A stretch of DNA of 16,007 nt from Granulosicoccus sp964352535 (GCA_964352535.1 CAYGSW010000131.1:1-16007); one strand, 5' to 3'. Positions 7,027 to 14,699 are shown, numbered from the stretch's first letter. A program made the numbers and translations. The notes: generated from the sequence alone by a model not told the origin.

Positions 7027-7958
7027 GCGCAAATATTGTCGCTTTGTCCGGCGGGGTGGGCGGCGCCAAGCTGGCGTTTGGCTTATCGTTGGTGTTGGAA
7101 AAGCAGGCGCTGGCCGTCATTGCCAACACCGCAGATGACTTTGAGCATCTGGGGCTAAAAATCTGCCCAGACATCGATACGCTGATCTACACCCTTAGCG
7201 AACGCAACAATCCGATAACGGGCTGGGGCCGGCGGGATGAAACCTGGTCTTTTATGGCGTCCGTTAAGGAGCTGGTACCTGAGAGCTGGTTTTCTCTGGG
7301 TGACCAGGATCTGGCGGTGCACGTCTGGAGAACCTGGCAGTTGAGTTTAGGGCGCACCCTCAGCGATGTGACGAAGGAGCTGGCTGGCGTCATGAATGCC
7401 CCGGCAACGGTGATCCCGATGAGCGACGATTCGGTTCAAACGATGCTCGATACTGATCTGGGGATGCTGGAGTTTCAGGACTATTTTGTTCGTCGCCAAT
7501 GCGAGCCCAGGGTCAATGCCGTTGGCTTTGCAGGGGCGGAAAGGGCCCGGCCATCGCCGGCTTTCGCGCAGCTGCTCAGCAACCCCCAGATTGATGGATT
7601 TATTATCTGTCCTTCCAATCCGTATCTCAGCATTGACCCTATACTCAGTATCCCCGGCGTTACCGAAGCGTTGAAGCGGCATCGGGCACCGGTGATCGCC
7701 GTATCCCCCATCGTTGGCGGTGACTCCTTGAAAGGTCCTACCTCAAAGATGATGGGTGAGCTGAAGATCCCCTGTAGCGTGAGTTCCATCGCAAACCACT
7801 ATCACGGCCTGATTGATCTGCTGTTTATTGATAACACCGATGCTGACCAGAAGCCTGCGCTATTGGACCAGGGGGTTGAGGTGGCTGTTGCTAATATCGT
7901 GATGGAGAACAGGCAGAATAAGGTGGCGCTGGCTGAAACAATTCTGGCGTTGTTCTAA
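7023..7958 (+). CDS. cofD: CofD: 2-phospho-L-lactate transferase (F420-0 or dehydro-F420-0 synthase)
   Basis: CofD transfers the phospho-acid moiety from the CofC product onto FO, releasing GMP and making F420-0 or its dehydro or glyceryl analogue. The 311-residue protein shows the family landmarks: ALSGGVGGAKLA at the N-terminus, NTADDFEHLGL.ICPDIDT, GWGRRDETW, CPSNPYLSIDPILSIPG, and AVSPIVGG..LKGPTSKMM. Its length is normal and nothing appears broken. It starts at an ATG overlapping the cofE stop by four bases, with AGGAAG at 7007-7012 as a plausible ribosome binding site. It is the last gene of the F420 operon. The next gene begins 121 bases downstream and looks separately transcribed. Confidence 0.95.
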   Translation: MSANIVALSGGVGGAKLAFGLSLVLEKQALAVIANTADDFEHLGLKICPDIDTLIYTLSERNNPITGWGRRDETWSFMASVKELVPESWFSLGDQDLAVHVWRTWQLSLGRTLSDVTKELAGVMNAPATVIPMSDDSVQTMLDTDLGMLEFQDYFVRRQCEPRVNAVGFAGAERARPSPAFAQLLSNPQIDGFIICPSNPYLSIDPILSIPGVTEALKRHRAPVIAVSPIVGGDSLKGPTSKMMGELKIPCSVSSIANHYHGLIDLLFIDNTDADQKPALLDQGVEVAVANIVMENRQNKVALAETILALF

Positions 7959-7971
7959 GCTGTGCTGCACC

Positions 7972-7988
7972 GGCACCAATTGGGTGCC
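7972..7988 (+). other. Short hairpin after cofD, possible weak terminator
   Basis: GGCACC (7972-7977) and GGTGCC (7983-7988) can pair around AATTG, 14 bases after the cofD stop codon. No U-run follows, so any terminating effect would be weak or Rho-dependent. Confidence 0.2.
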
Positions 7989-8034
7989 TGGCTTGCCTGA
8001 TAGAACAATTCAATCACCCCGAGGCAACTGCCGG

Positions 8035-8040
8035 TATAAA
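8035..8040 (+). promoter_or_regulatory. Possible -10 element upstream of the first methyltransferase
   Basis: TATAAA at 8035-8040 lies 39 bases before the ATG at 8080 in the gap after cofD. No good -35 hexamer stands 16-18 bases upstream, so this is a weak candidate. Confidence 0.2.
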
Positions 8041-8079
8041 CTACCCACTGAGATAAGTTGAGCCCAGTAGTTGCACGTC

Positions 8080-9216
8080 ATGACGTCTAAAAACCACAGC
8101 ATGTTCCCCACGGCCACTCACGATGAGAATGCGCAGCAGGATTTCGTTCGAAGTCTGATGTCTCACCTTTACGAGGAGGTGATGCCGGGCAATCGCCTGC
8201 TTTATGACAATCACGTAGTACCTCAGTACTTGAAAGACAAAGGTAGGCCACCCAATGGTCGATCTGAGGTTCGTCGAGCGCTGGAAAGTGAGCCTTACAA
8301 CCAGATGTGGGCGTCATTAATGCGCACCAGTCAGGAGATGATGTATACCGCTGTTCGCCCCAGCATTGAACGCCAGATGCCGGAATTGAAGCAGCGGGCC
8401 CGGGCGTTGGGTAGCCAATTGGGTTCGGTGACCATCGATCCAGATTTTCAGATGCCTGCCTACCATACTAAGGTGGATATACATTGCAAGCCGGGTGCCT
8501 ATCATGCCCAGCTGGACGCTGAAGACTTCTTAGCCGGGGCTGAGTTTGATCGAACCATCATGCTGTATTTTCAAGGGGTAACCGGGCCCCTTTGTGACGA
8601 CATTGGTCGTTCCATGGGAGTTTGGATTCAGCAGCAGTATGGGGATCTCAAACCCCTGCGAATTTTAGATATGGGCTGCACCATCGGGCATAACAGTTTG
8701 CCCTATGCTGAGCTATACCCCGACGCTGAGGTTCACGCCATTGACGTTGCCGAGCCCTGTTTGCTTTACGGCCATTATCGAGCCGAAGCCCTGGGGCAAG
8801 GGGTTCATTTCAGTCAGCAAAATGCCGAGAAAACGAATTTTGCTGACGGCTCTTTTGATCTGATCGTGTCCCATACCATGCTCCATGAGACCTCCCACAA
8901 GGCGGCGCCGCGGATCATCAAGGAGTGTCATCGCTTACTGCGAACTGGCGGCTTGGTTTTGCATATGGACTCGTTTGGCATGAGCGATCCCTATTACAAG
9001 TATCTGAACGAATGGAACGCGCTGTACAACAACGAACCGTATATGGGCAAAGTAGTGGACGAAGATTTTGCCGCAATGTTTGACGCCGCAGGGTTTTCCC
9101 AGGCCGCGTTCTTTCAGCAGCAGATACCCAGCCTGCTGATGCCAAAACGCGATGCTAATGAGTCGGGTAAGACCCTCGGTATTGGTTATTACCACGCCAT
9201 AGGGGCGCGCAAGTGA
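8080..9216 (+). CDS. Class I SAM-dependent methyltransferase, copy 1
   Basis: A 378-residue protein whose C-terminal half is a class I SAM methyltransferase domain: ILDMGCTIGH (residues 195-204, glycine loop), an acidic residue after strand 2 (HAID, Asp222), SFDLIVSHTMLHET (about 258-271), and a UbiE-like LLRTGGLVLHMD. The glycine loop reads GCTIGH rather than the usual GCGTG. About 190 residues precede it, mostly helical in appearance, with conserved blocks shared with the second copy (14782-15957): DFVRS, YNQMW.SL.R..QE, ERQ and K.D.H..PG.Y. The ATG at 8080 is chosen; a TTG at 8071 and an ATG at 8101 are in frame, and none has a strong Shine-Dalgarno sequence. The partner small gene follows after 28 bases. 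The substrate is unknown and no named family was recognised. Confidence 0.88.
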   Translation: MTSKNHSMFPTATHDENAQQDFVRSLMSHLYEEVMPGNRLLYDNHVVPQYLKDKGRPPNGRSEVRRALESEPYNQMWASLMRTSQEMMYTAVRPSIERQMPELKQRARALGSQLGSVTIDPDFQMPAYHTKVDIHCKPGAYHAQLDAEDFLAGAEFDRTIMLYFQGVTGPLCDDIGRSMGVWIQQQYGDLKPLRILDMGCTIGHNSLPYAELYPDAEVHAIDVAEPCLLYGHYRAEALGQGVHFSQQNAEKTNFADGSFDLIVSHTMLHETSHKAAPRIIKECHRLLRTGGLVLHMDSFGMSDPYYKYLNEWNALYNNEPYMGKVVDEDFAAMFDAAGFSQAAFFQQQIPSLLMPKRDANESGKTLGIGYYHAIGARK

Positions 9217-9244
9217 GCTTCGCGGCCGCTGCCGGAGAGCATTT

Positions 9245-9604
9245 ATGGCGTATCTGAAACAACGACCAACCGTCGCCAAGGGCCGTCGCCCGCATTTTTT
9301 TGACGACCCCAGTATCGATAAATTGTTGTCCATGGTGATGGCATTAACGGCAGAGCTTTCGGTGCTGCGAGAGCGCGTGGACACCCATCAGCAGTTGGCA
9401 GAACAGGACCTGCTGCCAACCAGCGAAAACGTTGAGACCTTTGAGATTAGCGAACCGTTGAAGGCGGAACGAGCAGAGCAAAGAGCCGCTTTCCTGAAGC
9501 GGGTTTTACGGGTCATTTCTGATGACCTTGAGCGGATGAAACGCGAAGCTCCAGACCAACCATCAGATCCAGGTTACCCACAACCGGAAAACCTGGATCA
9601 GTAG
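9245..9604 (+). CDS. Small helical protein of unknown function, copy 1
   Basis: A 119-residue, charged, cysteine-free protein with no signal peptide or membrane segment. A basic N-terminal block (GRRPHFFDDP, residues 13-22) precedes DKLL..VMALTAE.SVLRERVDTH, likely a helix or short coiled coil. A second helical stretch, rich in Arg and Glu, runs about residues 75-103, and the protein ends in LDQ. It is clearly paralogous to the product of 14207-14554. GGAGAG at 9234-9239 is a good ribosome binding site five bases before the ATG. The gene follows the methyltransferase by 28 bases, so the two are very likely co-transcribed. The function is not known to me; a partner or regulatory subunit of the methyltransferase is one guess from context. 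Confidence 0.82.
   Translation: MAYLKQRPTVAKGRRPHFFDDPSIDKLLSMVMALTAELSVLRERVDTHQQLAEQDLLPTSENVETFEISEPLKAERAEQRAAFLKRVLRVISDDLERMKREAPDQPSDPGYPQPENLDQ
9566..9599. repeat. 10-bp perfect inverted repeat at the 3' end of the small gene
   Basis: GATCCAGGTT (9566-9575) and AACCTGGATC (9590-9599) flank a 14-base loop just before the TAG at 9602-9604, in a tail-to-tail junction. It may help end transcription from either side, but there is no T-run on either strand. It also encodes the C-terminus of the small protein, which limits how freely it could have evolved. Confidence 0.4.
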
Positions 9605-9613
9605 TCCAGCGGG

Positions 9614-9634
9614 CTGATCAGTCCCCTGACTCAG
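9614..9634. terminator. Possible bidirectional terminator hairpin between convergent genes
   Basis: CTGATCAG (9614-9621) pairs with CTGA-C-TCAG (9626-9634) over 8 base pairs with one bulged C and a four-base TCCC loop. It spans the stop codon of the minus-strand transporter and follows the small gene by 9 bases. No U-run is present, so a terminator role is only suggested by position. Confidence 0.3.
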
Positions 9635-10925
9635 TTCGAGCTGGCAGGCTAGCCAGGTCCTGACGCAGAAACATCGCCCCACGCAGGTAGTGAAAAGCAA
9701 TCCATAGCGCGACGCAAGTCACCCCCAGCAGGGCGTAGCGCAAAGATTCGACCCCTTTGCTGGGTTCCAGCGCATCGCTGGCAATTCCCACCAGCTGTGG
9801 CCCCAGGCCCGCGCCGACCAGATTGATCATCAGCAGCAGCGTTGCTGCTGTTACTGCTCTCATATTGGCGGGCACCAGGGACTGGGTGGTGGCAAATACC
9901 GGTCCAAGGTTAGTACCGCCCAGAAACGCCGGTATCAGCCAAAGCCACATGGCCAGCGTCTTGTTTTCGGTCAGAAAAAAGGTAACGGCCACCGGCAATA
10001 CGATCAAAATGCAAATGGCTGGGAGCCACAAATACCAACGCATGTCTCGTTTTGAAAGACGGTCAGCAAGGTAGCCTCCCAGGAACGTGCCGACGGCGCC
10101 AACAACGCCGGCCACCAGCGCTAGGTAGGTCCCTATCTCGCCATAGTTCATGCCGTGGGACCTAACCAGAAACGCGGGTAGCCAAATCACCGTGCCCAGA
10201 CCCATAAAGGCCTGTAAAGCCGCCCCCATTCCTATGTGGCGCAATGAGCGCCGGGCCCAAATAAAGGAAAAAATCTGCCGGATCGGCGGAATCGTCGGCT
10301 TGCCCTGATCGGTGGGCAGCAATTGTCTTGTGGGTTCTTTCAGGGTCCAGACCAGCAGCGCCGCCAGGGCCAGGCCCGGGATGCCTGCGAGAAGAAATGC
10401 AGGGCGCCAGCCGAATATTTCGTTCACCCAGCCACCGCCAAAGAAGCCAATCACCAAAGAGAGATTAACGCCCAGGGCAAAAATACCCATGGCTGTGCCG
10501 CGTTCTTTGGGAGCAAACAGATCGGCAATCATTGAATGTGACGGGGCGTTTGTTCCGGCCTCGCCAATGCCGATAAAAAATCGCGCGACCACCAGCTGCC
10601 AGAATTGGGTGACCATTCCGCAGGCTGCCGTCAGGGCGCTGAAGACTGTCAGCGAGGCGGTAATGATCTTTTTCCGGTTGTAACGGTCAGCCAGCATGGC
10701 GAAGGGAATACCCATGATGGAATAAAACACGGCGAACGCCAGTCCATAGAGAAATCCCAGCTGGGTGTCGGTGGCGCCGAACTCAACCTTGATGGACTGC
10801 AGCAGTATGGACAGGATCTGACGATCTATATTGTTGAACACATAAACCGCCGTCAGCAGAGCCAAGGCGTAATTACGATAGCTGATCGTGCGTCCGAGTA
10901 TGGTCAGCCCGCCGGATTCGCTCAT
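9618..10925 (-). CDS. MFS transporter, Spinster-like
   Basis: A 435-residue inner-membrane carrier with about 12 predicted hydrophobic segments. The first segment contains NNIDRQ (residues 31-36), followed by the family motif A loop LADRYNRKK (78-86) between segments 2 and 3 and by a conserved GIGEAGTNAPS stretch in segment 4. This matches the Spinster (Spns)-like group of the major facilitator superfamily, common in sphingomonads and marine gammaproteobacteria beside TonB receptors. GAAAGG, nine bases before the ATG, supports the start. It lies 48 bases downstream of the VOC gene on the same strand, so the two are probably co-transcribed. Substrate and direction are unknown; the neighbouring receptor suggests import of a compound, but export cannot be excluded. 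Confidence 0.92.
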   Translation of the reverse strand: MSESGGLTILGRTISYRNYALALLTAVYVFNNIDRQILSILLQSIKVEFGATDTQLGFLYGLAFAVFYSIMGIPFAMLADRYNRKKIITASLTVFSALTAACGMVTQFWQLVVARFFIGIGEAGTNAPSHSMIADLFAPKERGTAMGIFALGVNLSLVIGFFGGGWVNEIFGWRPAFLLAGIPGLALAALLVWTLKEPTRQLLPTDQGKPTIPPIRQIFSFIWARRSLRHIGMGAALQAFMGLGTVIWLPAFLVRSHGMNYGEIGTYLALVAGVVGAVGTFLGGYLADRLSKRDMRWYLWLPAICILIVLPVAVTFFLTENKTLAMWLWLIPAFLGGTNLGPVFATTQSLVPANMRAVTAATLLLMINLVGAGLGPQLVGIASDALEPSKGVESLRYALLGVTCVALWIAFHYLRGAMFLRQDLASLPARTESGD

Positions 10926-10973
10926 GGGTTAGTGCCTTTCAATTAACTACGATGATTGTTGCTGTGGGCTACG

Positions 10974-11543
10974 TCAGAACTTTTCCAGTATCAACAGCCG
11001 ATTTCCGTCAGGATCAACGAGCGCCAGCTCCCGGGCAATCAGCTTTTGCTCAGCGTCACGGGTTTCATCAGGTGGAAAGATAACCTCATAGCCGCCAGCA
11101 GTCGCTCTGGTATAGATGGCGAGTACGTCGCTTCGGTCCGCGACCAGCGTTGGCGCGTTGCGGCGGTTAGCGGCGGCGTCAATAGTTCTGCCAGGAACGT
11201 ATAGTAAAGAAAACGTCAGGCTTTTGCCGTCGGCGGACATAATGGCAACGGTTGGAATAACATCGTCCCCCATGTTGACCATTTTGCGTAATCGATGATT
11301 GTCATAGGGTGCGGTCAGCAGAACGTGGAAGCCGAGCAGGTCGCGATAAAAGGACAGGGCCTTGTCAAGGTCCGACACCTGGATAAATGCCCTAACCCTA
11401 TCCACAAGCTCGGCTTGTGCTGCAGCAGAGGGTTGTCTGCCCTGGCCGTCAGATGCCCCAGGGTTTTCTGACTCTTGAGAAAAAAGTGGCATTGAGAATG
11501 AACTCAATGCCACCCAGAAACCCAGTATTTTTAGCCTGTTCAT
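10974..11543 (-). CDS. Exported VOC-fold (glyoxalase/bleomycin-resistance superfamily) protein
   Basis: A 189-residue protein with an N-terminal signal-like segment (MNRLKILGFWVALSSFSMPL) and then a Gln/Ser/Gly-rich linker. A vicinal-oxygen-chelate domain begins near residue 48: FIQVSDLDKALSFYRDLLGF and a C-terminal ALVDPDGNRLLILE. In metal-dependent VOC enzymes a His usually begins the first strand, and a Glu usually follows two residues after the DPDGN Asn. Here those sites read Arg/Ala and Leu, so metal catalysis looks unlikely and ligand binding is more plausible. The ATG at 11541-11543 is chosen over the TTG at 11556-11558 because it starts the signal sequence cleanly. It lies between the TonB receptor (72-base gap) and the MFS carrier. 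Confidence 0.82.
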   Translation of the reverse strand: MNRLKILGFWVALSSFSMPLFSQESENPGASDGQGRQPSAAAQAELVDRVRAFIQVSDLDKALSFYRDLLGFHVLLTAPYDNHRLRKMVNMGDDVIPTVAIMSADGKSLTFSLLYVPGRTIDAAANRRNAPTLVADRSDVLAIYTRATAGGYEVIFPPDETRDAEQKLIARELALVDPDGNRLLILEKF

Positions 11544-11615
11544 GGACCCGATCAACAATGCCGGGCCGCGGATTGATTGGGCTGAAAAGTTGCCCAGAAC
11601 AGCATCGGTGCAAGG

Positions 11616-14012
11616 TTAAAACTCATAGGTTAGACGTACGCCAACTTCTCGCTTGTCCAGTGGCTGTACCGGTGCGCCCTGAAAGGTAAAGAAGTTAGGT
11701 CCATCAGTTTGAGACGGAGAGAAGTCAAGCAGACGACGGCCAGTCCGCCAGCCATCTTCGTCAGCGCAGTTTCTGCAATACAGCTCAAGGCGCAGCTGCT
11801 CGTCACTGATCATTCCAAATCGCAGGTTTAGCAGCTGGTAGGCGGCGATGGTGGACAGGTTGGTCTCATCGGTGAAGCTTTTGCCGTTGTAGATAAAATC
11901 ACCCCGTGCATAGGTATCCCATTGGCCAACTGTGGGTCCGTTCCATGTGGCTGACAGGGCGCCGCTATATTTTGGTGACCTGGGCAGGTTGTTGCCATCA
12001 GCGCGGAAGTTCGTGCCCGCTGGAACTCCTAACAATCTGTTAAACGATGAGTTGGTGTATTCATCATAGGTGGCGTCGTTATAGCCTGCGGCAAACCGCA
12101 GCATCAGCGTATCGGTGGGTGACCAACCGGTTTCCAGCTCAATACCCTGCAGAGTTGCCGATCCTTCCAGTCTCAGGGAAGCGACAGCCCCCAGAGAGCT
12201 GGAAAACGGGATCACCGCCGACGATTTCACGTTCTCCCATTCCATGGAATAGGCGGAGACGGTCAGCCAGGCGTTGATATTGGTGAACTGCTGCTTCCAG
12301 CCAATTTCCACGTTGCTGATTTCTTCGTCGCCAAGCACCTCCGGAACTTCTGGGAAGAGTGCACGGAATGCGGCCAACTCATCTGCGGGTAGAGTTAGGA
12401 ACAGCGAATTAACCTGGCCCGGAAGGGTGCCCTCGGAGTAACTGGCGTAGAGCGTGGTGTTCTGACCTGGCGAGTAGGTGGCGATGAGTCGTGGATTGGT
12501 GCTGGTGGACTCCAGCGGGTCGCCAAATACCGCTGGATTGGCGCCGTTGGAAGCGCCGTCAATTTTTTCTTCATCCTGGTATCGCGCCTCCACTGAGACG
12601 GAAAATTGCTCGGTCACATCATATTCAATGGCGGCAAATACCCCCAGGGTTTCAATGGTGGAATCTTCTGTAGTCACTGGAGGTAGAAATGGGCCGCCAA
12701 ATACGTTGCTAAATAATGTATAGCCCGCGTCCAGGTCGCCGCCGGCTTCTGAGTCGAAGTAGGAAATGCCCGCCATCGCGCGGAATTTTCCGCCATTGTC
12801 AAAAGACAGTCGGGCCTCAATGGATTCAGATTCCAGGTTCAAAAACCCTCGGGTGATCCAGCCCTGGCTATCAGTTCCATCAGCGTCTCGAATCGCATTC
12901 ACATCACGTTTGTTACTGCCGTATAGGGCGCTGAGGGTCAAGGCGTCTGAGATCTGGTAGTCGGCGGTGATGGACAGGTTTTGAAAATCCGCTGCCAGCC
13001 CGAAGGTGTTTAGCGACGGGGTGCCATTGGAAGGAATATCAGGATTTAAGAGTATGTCGCGGCTGTCAATGGGTCCATTGGGACCATTAATACTATAAAA
13101 CGATGTGTTGCTGGACACCGGCACCACCGGTACATCGCCACAGACATAGTCTGCCGTCAACGCGCTGGTCACCTGGCCGGCGTCGGTCTGGTAGGTCACC
13201 GGCGTGCCGGCACCGCAGGTACCAAATAGCCGATAGGGGACAAAGGTTGTTGCCGCTGCGCCGTCCCGATCCTGGCTCAGGGTGACACGGGCTTTTACTC
13301 GAAGTTTGTCGTTGGGCGTATACAGCAGCGTGCCATTGAAGGCGTCGGTGCGCTCTTCGCCTAAAGTTGCCCCCTCCGTAGAGGTGAACATACCGCCTCT
13401 TTTCACCGACGACAGGGTAACTCTGCCCGCCAACACATCGTCGATTAAACCGTTCTCCACGCTCAGACTTAGGTTATGAGAACCAAATTGCGGATTGAAT
13501 TCAGCGCTGATGCTGCCACCAAACTCCTGCTTCGGGTCCTTGGTGATGTAATTGGCAGCGCCGCCAAAAGTTCCTCGGCCGAAAAACACCGGCTGTGGGC
13601 CGCGAATAATTTCCACGCGTTCCACGTCGGCGTAGCCGACAGATTGCTGGCCCGCCGCTATCGAGATGCCGTCAACTAAGAAGGCTCCTGTGGTGTTGAT
13701 GGGAAACAGCTGATCGGTATTCATGCCCCGAAATCGAAGTTCGGAAACGTAGCGACCAGCCTGGGAGCTGCCAAGATTCTGGAAATCCAGTCCGGGCGTA
13801 AAAGCCGCCAAATCTTCCAGTTCACCAACCCCAGAGGCCAAAAGGGCTTCAGCGGAAAAGGCCTGAATGGATAATGGTACCTCCAGGATAGACTCGTTGC
13901 GCTTTCGGGCTGTAACGACAATCTCTTCCAGATCCTGGGCGATGGCGATATCGCTGGTGGAAATGGCTATGACCAGCGCGAGTGCTATGGGTATTTTGTA
14001 AGTCGCTGACAT
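11616..14012 (-). CDS. TonB-dependent outer-membrane receptor
   Basis: A 798-residue outer-membrane active transporter. The signal peptide is residues 1-25, with a probable cut after AIA, and is directly followed by the TonB box EEIVVTA (29-35). The plug domain contains ADVERVEIIRGPQPVFFGRGTFGG, and the remainder is a long beta-barrel with alternating aromatic strands ending in VGVRLTYEF, with the terminal Phe typical of outer-membrane proteins. There is no FecA-type N-terminal signalling domain. A C-terminal YCRNCADED places two cysteines where most relatives have none that I recall. The ATG at 14010-14012 follows AAGGGGA with an 8-base gap; an upstream ATG at 14058 has no ribosome site and would mask the signal peptide. 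The ligand is not readable; it need not be iron. It is followed by the VOC and MFS genes. Confidence 0.95.
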   Translation of the reverse strand: MSATYKIPIALALVIAISTSDIAIAQDLEEIVVTARKRNESILEVPLSIQAFSAEALLASGVGELEDLAAFTPGLDFQNLGSSQAGRYVSELRFRGMNTDQLFPINTTGAFLVDGISIAAGQQSVGYADVERVEIIRGPQPVFFGRGTFGGAANYITKDPKQEFGGSISAEFNPQFGSHNLSLSVENGLIDDVLAGRVTLSSVKRGGMFTSTEGATLGEERTDAFNGTLLYTPNDKLRVKARVTLSQDRDGAAATTFVPYRLFGTCGAGTPVTYQTDAGQVTSALTADYVCGDVPVVPVSSNTSFYSINGPNGPIDSRDILLNPDIPSNGTPSLNTFGLAADFQNLSITADYQISDALTLSALYGSNKRDVNAIRDADGTDSQGWITRGFLNLESESIEARLSFDNGGKFRAMAGISYFDSEAGGDLDAGYTLFSNVFGGPFLPPVTTEDSTIETLGVFAAIEYDVTEQFSVSVEARYQDEEKIDGASNGANPAVFGDPLESTSTNPRLIATYSPGQNTTLYASYSEGTLPGQVNSLFLTLPADELAAFRALFPEVPEVLGDEEISNVEIGWKQQFTNINAWLTVSAYSMEWENVKSSAVIPFSSSLGAVASLRLEGSATLQGIELETGWSPTDTLMLRFAAGYNDATYDEYTNSSFNRLLGVPAGTNFRADGNNLPRSPKYSGALSATWNGPTVGQWDTYARGDFIYNGKSFTDETNLSTIAAYQLLNLRFGMISDEQLRLELYCRNCADEDGWRTGRRLLDFSPSQTDGPNFFTFQGAPVQPLDKREVGVRLTYEF

Positions 14013-14020
14013 TAGTTGGG

Positions 14021-14027
14021 TCCCCTT
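14021..14027 (-). promoter_or_regulatory. Shine-Dalgarno AAGGGGA that decides the TonB receptor start
   Basis: Read on the minus strand, AAGGGGA lies 8 bases before the ATG at 14012. No comparable site precedes the in-frame ATG at 14060. Confidence 0.55.
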
Positions 14028-14124
14028 AGTCGTGAGTTGGCTTTTCGCTGAGGTGTGCACGACGACGTGTCGGTTTGGCCCTCACTTTTAGCAAGTGGCG
14101 AAGTTGCACAAGGATTCAGTATGT

Positions 14125-14154
14125 GCGCCAAAGTGTTGCGGTTCTGGCTGGCGC
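14125..14154. repeat. Inverted repeat in the gap between the receptor and small protein copy 2
   Basis: GCGCCA (14125-14130) and TGGCGC (14149-14154) flank 18 bases, within the 194-base leader of the TonB receptor gene. The arms are short. It could be an operator or a leader hairpin, or chance. I saw no convincing -35/-10 pair in this gap. Confidence 0.2.
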
Positions 14155-14206
14155 TTGTCTAAGTGTTTTTACGTATTTCCACATAGGCGGATTCTATTGG
14201 TGAGAG

Positions 14207-14554
14207 CTATTGATCCAATTGGTCCATGATCTGGCTGTAGCTTTGTTTGTCCGTTGCGGTCTCAAGGCGTTCCAGTTCATCGGTGACTGCGCGAAATATT
14301 CGTTCCACAAAAGCATCGCGTTTTTCCTGCCTTTGCTTGGCCACATCGTCGCTGACGGTTTCGTTCTCAACCCCGTGGGCCGTAGGTAGCAGGCCCTTGT
14401 CAGCCATCCGCTCATGGGTATCAATACGGTCGCGCAGGGTTGAAACTTCCGCCGCCAGAGCCATAGTGATGGCGACCAGCTTGTCGACCCCGGGATTATC
14501 AAAAAATATCGGTTTACGGCCTCTGGCAGTTTTAGGACGCGTTTGGTGAGACAT
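14207..14554 (-). CDS. Small helical protein of unknown function, copy 2
   Basis: A 115-residue paralogue of the protein at 9245-9604. Shared features are the basic block RGRKPIFFDNP, then DKLV.ITMALAAEVSTLRDRIDTH, LLPT, a second Arg/Glu-rich helix (RDAFVERIFRAVTDELERLE) and the C-terminal LDQ. It has no signal peptide, membrane segment or cysteine. Spacing of the conserved blocks is the same in both copies, apart from a few residues in the acidic middle and the tail. It is transcribed away from methyltransferase copy 2 (227-base gap) and toward the TonB receptor, which begins 194 bases on. This reverses the arrangement of copy 1, where methyltransferase and small protein run in the same direction. 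The function was not recognised. Confidence 0.8.
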   Translation of the reverse strand: MSHQTRPKTARGRKPIFFDNPGVDKLVAITMALAAEVSTLRDRIDTHERMADKGLLPTAHGVENETVSDDVAKQRQEKRDAFVERIFRAVTDELERLETATDKQSYSQIMDQLDQ

Positions 14555-14699
14555 CAGGTACGCCTTGCTTATTTGGGCAGATGGTGACTCATCATCTCTC
14601 CAATGGGCTGGCGACCCAAATGGAATAACCTATTTGCGTATTGCCAGTATCTATTGCCTGGTCAATGCGAAATGCCTATGACTTGATACCCGTGTTGGT

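Noticed and set aside
8071..8079. TTG start at 8071 for methyltransferase copy 1
   Set aside because: The ATG three codons later is a more usual start, and the paralogue offers no support for the extra residues.
9281..9310. AT-hook or homeodomain-like DNA-binding motif in the small proteins (GRRP/GRKP)
   Set aside because: The core does not match the AT-hook GRP signature and no helix-turn-helix is evident; resemblance is limited to a few basic residues.
14013..14060. ATG start at 14060 for the TonB receptor
   Set aside because: It has no ribosome binding site and would put 16 hydrophilic residues ahead of a good signal peptide; the ATG at 14012 has AAGGGGA at the right distance.
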